Assembly: GCA_027025615.1 (NCBI GenBank)
Contig: JALVQM010000501.1
Coordinates: 1-8,111, forward strand
Direction of reading: 5' to 3'
DNA from: Desulfobacteraceae bacterium
Lineage (GTDB): Bacteria; Desulfobacterota; Desulfobacteria; Desulfobacterales; Desulfosarcinaceae
DNA: 8,111 nt
Position numbers and translations under genes: made by a program. The notes beneath the pieces were generated by a model. The model was not told where the DNA came from, made no database searches, and saw only the letters and a program-made list of their open reading frames with translations. Positions 5,877-8,111 of the stretch are shown in pieces. Every line of letters starts with the position of its first letter. Positions within the stretch are counted from its first letter, which is position 1.

Positions 5877-7956
5877 TTTCCGCACCTCCATTGATACCGG
5901 CAAAATATCCCATGGGCACCTCAACAAAAAGGGGACGATCAACCCTGTCGGTGACCTGGCCAAGGTCTATACCTTCTTCCTGGAAGATGCGCCAGATCAT
6001 GGGTCTGCAGGTCTTGGAGCCGCATGAGCCCATTCCGGCGCGGGTTAAGGCCTTGAGCTGATTTAAATCGCGTATCCCGTCACGGATTGCGGTCCTGATT
6101 TGCCCTGCAGTCACCCTTTCGCAGCGGCACACGATGGCTTCATCGTCAACCGGCTGACGATTATATGTTTCCAGAGGGTCGACCTGTTTTTCCATTACCT
6201 GAATTCCGGCCGCCTTCTTGGCCAGTTGCCGAGGCATTTCAACCTGGACCAGGATGGTTTTAGGGTACTTTTTCTTGACCCGGATTTTAGCTACTTTGAA
6301 GCTGCCCAGTACCTTTGCATCGGCATCGGTAACTGTTACCTGCTGTCCGACCTCGACCGTGGTTCGCCAAATTTCGTAGGGAATGGTTACCAATGGATTG
6401 TCTTGGTTCTTGCGATAATCTACAAGGGTTATGGCCAGTCCCGGGCAGACGGCTACACAATTCAGGCATCCGGTGCATTCAATGCCCTGATCGCGGTAAG
6501 GCAGGCCGGTTATGGTGTCATTTTCAGTATGTACAGCACCAACCGGGCAAACCGAAGTACAGGGGTTGCAGGGGACTTCCTGGTAGCAATGGAAAACCGG
6601 GAAAACGCCCTGCTCGGCCTCGGGTTCGGGACGGTCAACCGGCTTGCCGGGGCGGCTTTTAAGGATTTCGGCCTTGATGTGCCATTGCTTCGGCACCGGT
6701 CCGGTTTCAATTCCCAGGGCCCTGGCGATTTCAAAACCGGCTACCTTGCCGGTGAACATGGCGGCCGAGGCTTCAGCGATTTCCTGGGCATCGCCGGCAC
6801 AATAGGCATCCATTCCGAATTGTTTGGCTTTCAGATAAAATTCGTTTACCTCGGCCAGGCCGACGGCTATCAGAACTGTATCAACAGCGTAAGTTTTTTC
6901 CGTTCCCGGAACAACCTTCCATTTGTCGTTAAGCTGTCCTATGGTAACTTTTTCGACCCGCTCTTTGCCGTGGGCCTCCACCACCGTATGGCGGGTGTAG
7001 ATTGGCACTCCCATACGTTTAAGCTTGTCAGCGTGGACCTTGTATCCGCCGACCTGTTCCAGGGCCTCGATCAGGGCCACCACCTCTATGCCGGCCTGGA
7101 TGGCGTGGTAACCGGCGATAAGACCCACGTTGCCCCCGCCGACGATCAGCACGCGCCTGGAGGAGCGTACCAGGTCGCGGTTGACCAGTGTCTGGAAAGC
7201 TCCGGCGCCGTATACCCCTGGCAGGGTGTTCCCGGGAAAGGTTATCATTTTTTCACGGGCACCGGTTGCCACCAGTAATTTTTTGGGTCTTACCAGGCGG
7301 TAGCTATGCTCCTTTACCACTCCCACGATCTGGTCGGAAAAAACGCCTACAGCCGTGGAATTCAACCAGACTTTAACAGATTCGTATTTTTTGAGTTCTT
7401 CTTCCAGGATTTGACCGATTTCAAAACCCCTGGTTCCGGCGTGGGAATCGGCCACCGAGCCGAAAAACTTGTGGGTCTGGAGCACTAGTTTCCCGCCCAG
7501 GCGGTCCTTGTCATCCACCAGCAGGGCGCTTACCCCTCGTTTGCCAAGTTCTACGGCGGCAGACAAACCTGCCGGGCCGCCTCCAATGATAAGCACCTCG
7601 GTATCTACAGTCGGGATATGGCTTGCAGCAACCGCTTTCTGAATCAAAGGCAATTCCGGCAGACCTTCAACACTGGTAACTGACATATTTTCCCGCAAGG
7701 CTGTCATGCAGGCTTTTACCGGCAGACCGTCGGCAATTACCAGGCACTGGGAGCATTGGCCGTTGGCGCAAAAAATTCCCTGGGGACTGCCGTCTTTATG
7801 GTGGTGGCCGAAGACATGAATGTTGTTTGCAATCAGGGCCGAGCTTATCATCTCCCCGGAGTAACCCTGGAGGGATTGGCCGTTCCAGGTGAAATTTACT
7901 GTCCGGCGCCGGGGTACTTCTAAAATGGGATGGGTTTCAATTCGGTGTTCAGACAT
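5869..7956 (-). CDS. Fused [2Fe-2S]-FAD/NAD-[4Fe-4S]-BFD electron-transfer subunit (HcnAB / SoxA-like)
   Basis: A 695-residue multi-domain protein. Residues 15-100 are an HcnA/SoxA-type [2Fe-2S] domain with Cys63, 68, 71 and 83 (C-x4-C-x2-C). Residues 118-415 are a pyridine-nucleotide-disulfide oxidoreductase fold with FAD motif GGGPAG (125-130), ATG at 230-232, a second Rossmann motif GGGNVG (273-278) and CAGDA (386-390). Residues 455-510 hold ferredoxin motifs: C463-x2-C466-x3-C470-P, preceded by C457, and C494-x2-C497-x2-C500-x3-C504-P. Residues 512-590 are an unassigned beta-rich segment. Residues 608-655 are a BFD-like [2Fe-2S] domain with C610-x-C612 and C645-x4-C650. HcnA and HcnB are separate proteins in Pseudomonas; here their domains are fused, with an inserted ferredoxin. 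It probably carries electrons from the DAO subunit to NAD(P), ferredoxin or quinone. The ATG has a GGAGG site 6 bases upstream. No transmembrane segment is seen. Confidence 0.9.
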   Translation of the reverse strand: MSEHRIETHPILEVPRRRTVNFTWNGQSLQGYSGEMISSALIANNIHVFGHHHKDGSPQGIFCANGQCSQCLVIADGLPVKACMTALRENMSVTSVEGLPELPLIQKAVAASHIPTVDTEVLIIGGGPAGLSAAVELGKRGVSALLVDDKDRLGGKLVLQTHKFFGSVADSHAGTRGFEIGQILEEELKKYESVKVWLNSTAVGVFSDQIVGVVKEHSYRLVRPKKLLVATGAREKMITFPGNTLPGVYGAGAFQTLVNRDLVRSSRRVLIVGGGNVGLIAGYHAIQAGIEVVALIEALEQVGGYKVHADKLKRMGVPIYTRHTVVEAHGKERVEKVTIGQLNDKWKVVPGTEKTYAVDTVLIAVGLAEVNEFYLKAKQFGMDAYCAGDAQEIAEASAAMFTGKVAGFEIARALGIETGPVPKQWHIKAEILKSRPGKPVDRPEPEAEQGVFPVFHCYQEVPCNPCTSVCPVGAVHTENDTITGLPYRDQGIECTGCLNCVAVCPGLAITLVDYRKNQDNPLVTIPYEIWRTTVEVGQQVTVTDADAKVLGSFKVAKIRVKKKYPKTILVQVEMPRQLAKKAAGIQVMEKQVDPLETYNRQPVDDEAIVCRCERVTAGQIRTAIRDGIRDLNQLKALTRAGMGSCGSKTCRPMIWRIFQEEGIDLGQVTDRVDRPLFVEVPMGYFAGINGGAENE
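5884..5889 (-). promoter_or_regulatory. Ribosome binding site deciding the DAO-type gene start
   Basis: GGAGGT on the minus strand lies 7 bases before the ATG at 5876 and inside the coding end of the upstream gene. The overlap ATGAATAA shares the start codon of one gene with the stop region of the other. This supports the short start and a coupled, roughly equimolar synthesis of the two subunits. Confidence 0.8.
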
Positions 7957-8004
7957 TTAATTCCTCCAAAAAACTTTCAGGGAACAAAGCCGAGCATAGG
8001 TGTT

Positions 8005-8021
8005 AAATGGTTAGACCATTT
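8005..8021. promoter_or_regulatory. FadR/GntR-type operator palindrome upstream of the flavoenzyme operon
   Basis: AAATGGTTAGACCATTT is a perfect 7-bp inverted repeat around a 3-bp centre. Its core TGGT-N3-ACCA matches the operator style of the FadR subfamily of GntR regulators (PdhR and LldR boxes have the same core). An imperfect extension adds GGTG (7999-8002) and CACC (8022-8025). It starts two bases after the predicted -10 and covers the expected transcription start, the classic place for repression relieved by a metabolite. No such regulator gene is in the window. Confidence 0.65.
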
Positions 8022-8023
8022 CA

Positions 8024-8052
8024 CCAATACTCAACTCCGATCTTCCTGTCAA
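8024..8052 (-). promoter_or_regulatory. Sigma70-type promoter of the flavoenzyme operon
   Basis: On the minus strand a perfect -35 TTGACA (8047-8052) is followed after exactly 17 bases by TATTGG (8024-8029), a weak -10 keeping the first TAT. Transcription would begin near 8017, inside the palindrome at 8005-8021, with a leader of about 60 nt before the ATG at 7956. A weak -10 is compatible with an activated or tightly regulated promoter. Confidence 0.55.
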
Positions 8053-8111
8053 TTAAAAAAGCCGATCAATTAATTCTGATTTAAACGATCTGATTGGGGC
8101 GACTCTTATTT

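Noticed and set aside
6100..7278. Long plus-strand open frame of 392 codons opposite the Fe-S flavoprotein gene
   Set aside because: It is antisense to a gene full of recognised cofactor motifs, resembles no family and lacks a ribosome site. Its openness follows from the codon bias of the real gene.
8075..8095. Direct repeat TCTGATT twice, spaced by 14 bases, upstream of the flavoenzyme promoter
   Set aside because: Only seven bases in AT-rich DNA at the window edge. It could be an activator site, but chance is as likely.

Overview
The window reads as ordinary chromosomal DNA from an anaerobic or facultatively anaerobic Gram-negative bacterium with mid-range GC. Its lipoprotein and periplasmic thioredoxin signals point to a Gram-negative envelope, and it has a class II (B12-dependent) ribonucleotide reductase and a large multi-cluster iron-sulfur flavoenzyme. 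The gene mix resembles a Desulfobacterota (former Deltaproteobacteria) genome, but this is inferred from gene style, not from a phylogenetic marker. There are no RNA genes, insertion sequences, integrases or CRISPR repeats.

Layout from left to right. (1) The 3' end of a plus-strand class II ribonucleotide reductase gene runs in from the left edge and stops at 361. (2) A minus-strand ChaN-type haem-binding lipoprotein gene (390-1250) converges on it. (3) A spacer of about 180 bp separates that gene from a small plus-strand gene for a two-helix membrane protein (about 1427-1708). (4) A tight minus-strand operon follows, in the order ccdA-like membrane thiol transporter (3439-2741), secreted thioredoxin-like protein (2731-2252) and a Rossmann/SLOG 'molybdenum carrier'-type protein (2247-1690). 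(5) Pyrroline-5-carboxylate reductase, proC, lies at 4505-3657 on the minus strand. (6) A two-gene minus-strand operon encodes a 695-residue [2Fe-2S]/FAD/[4Fe-4S]/BFD electron-transfer subunit (7956-5869) and a DAO-family FAD dehydrogenase (5876-4722). It ends at a strong intrinsic terminator (4632-4666). (7) Upstream of that operon, 7957-8111 holds a sigma70-like promoter with a perfect FadR/GntR-type palindrome just downstream of the -10.

The most interesting part is the last operon. Its parts match those of HcnABC, sarcosine oxidase and dye-linked proline dehydrogenase complexes. Here the ferredoxin and FAD/NAD subunits are fused into one chain that also carries two [4Fe-4S] motifs. It probably oxidises an amino acid or other secondary amine in the DAO subunit and passes the electrons through the large subunit. 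The substrate cannot be read from sequence. ProC just downstream makes proline or a related imino acid a reasonable guess. The palindrome suggests induction through a FadR-like regulator, which is not encoded in this window.

The ccdA-thioredoxin pair forms a classic route for moving reducing equivalents across the inner membrane. The SLOG protein translated directly after it is unexpected.
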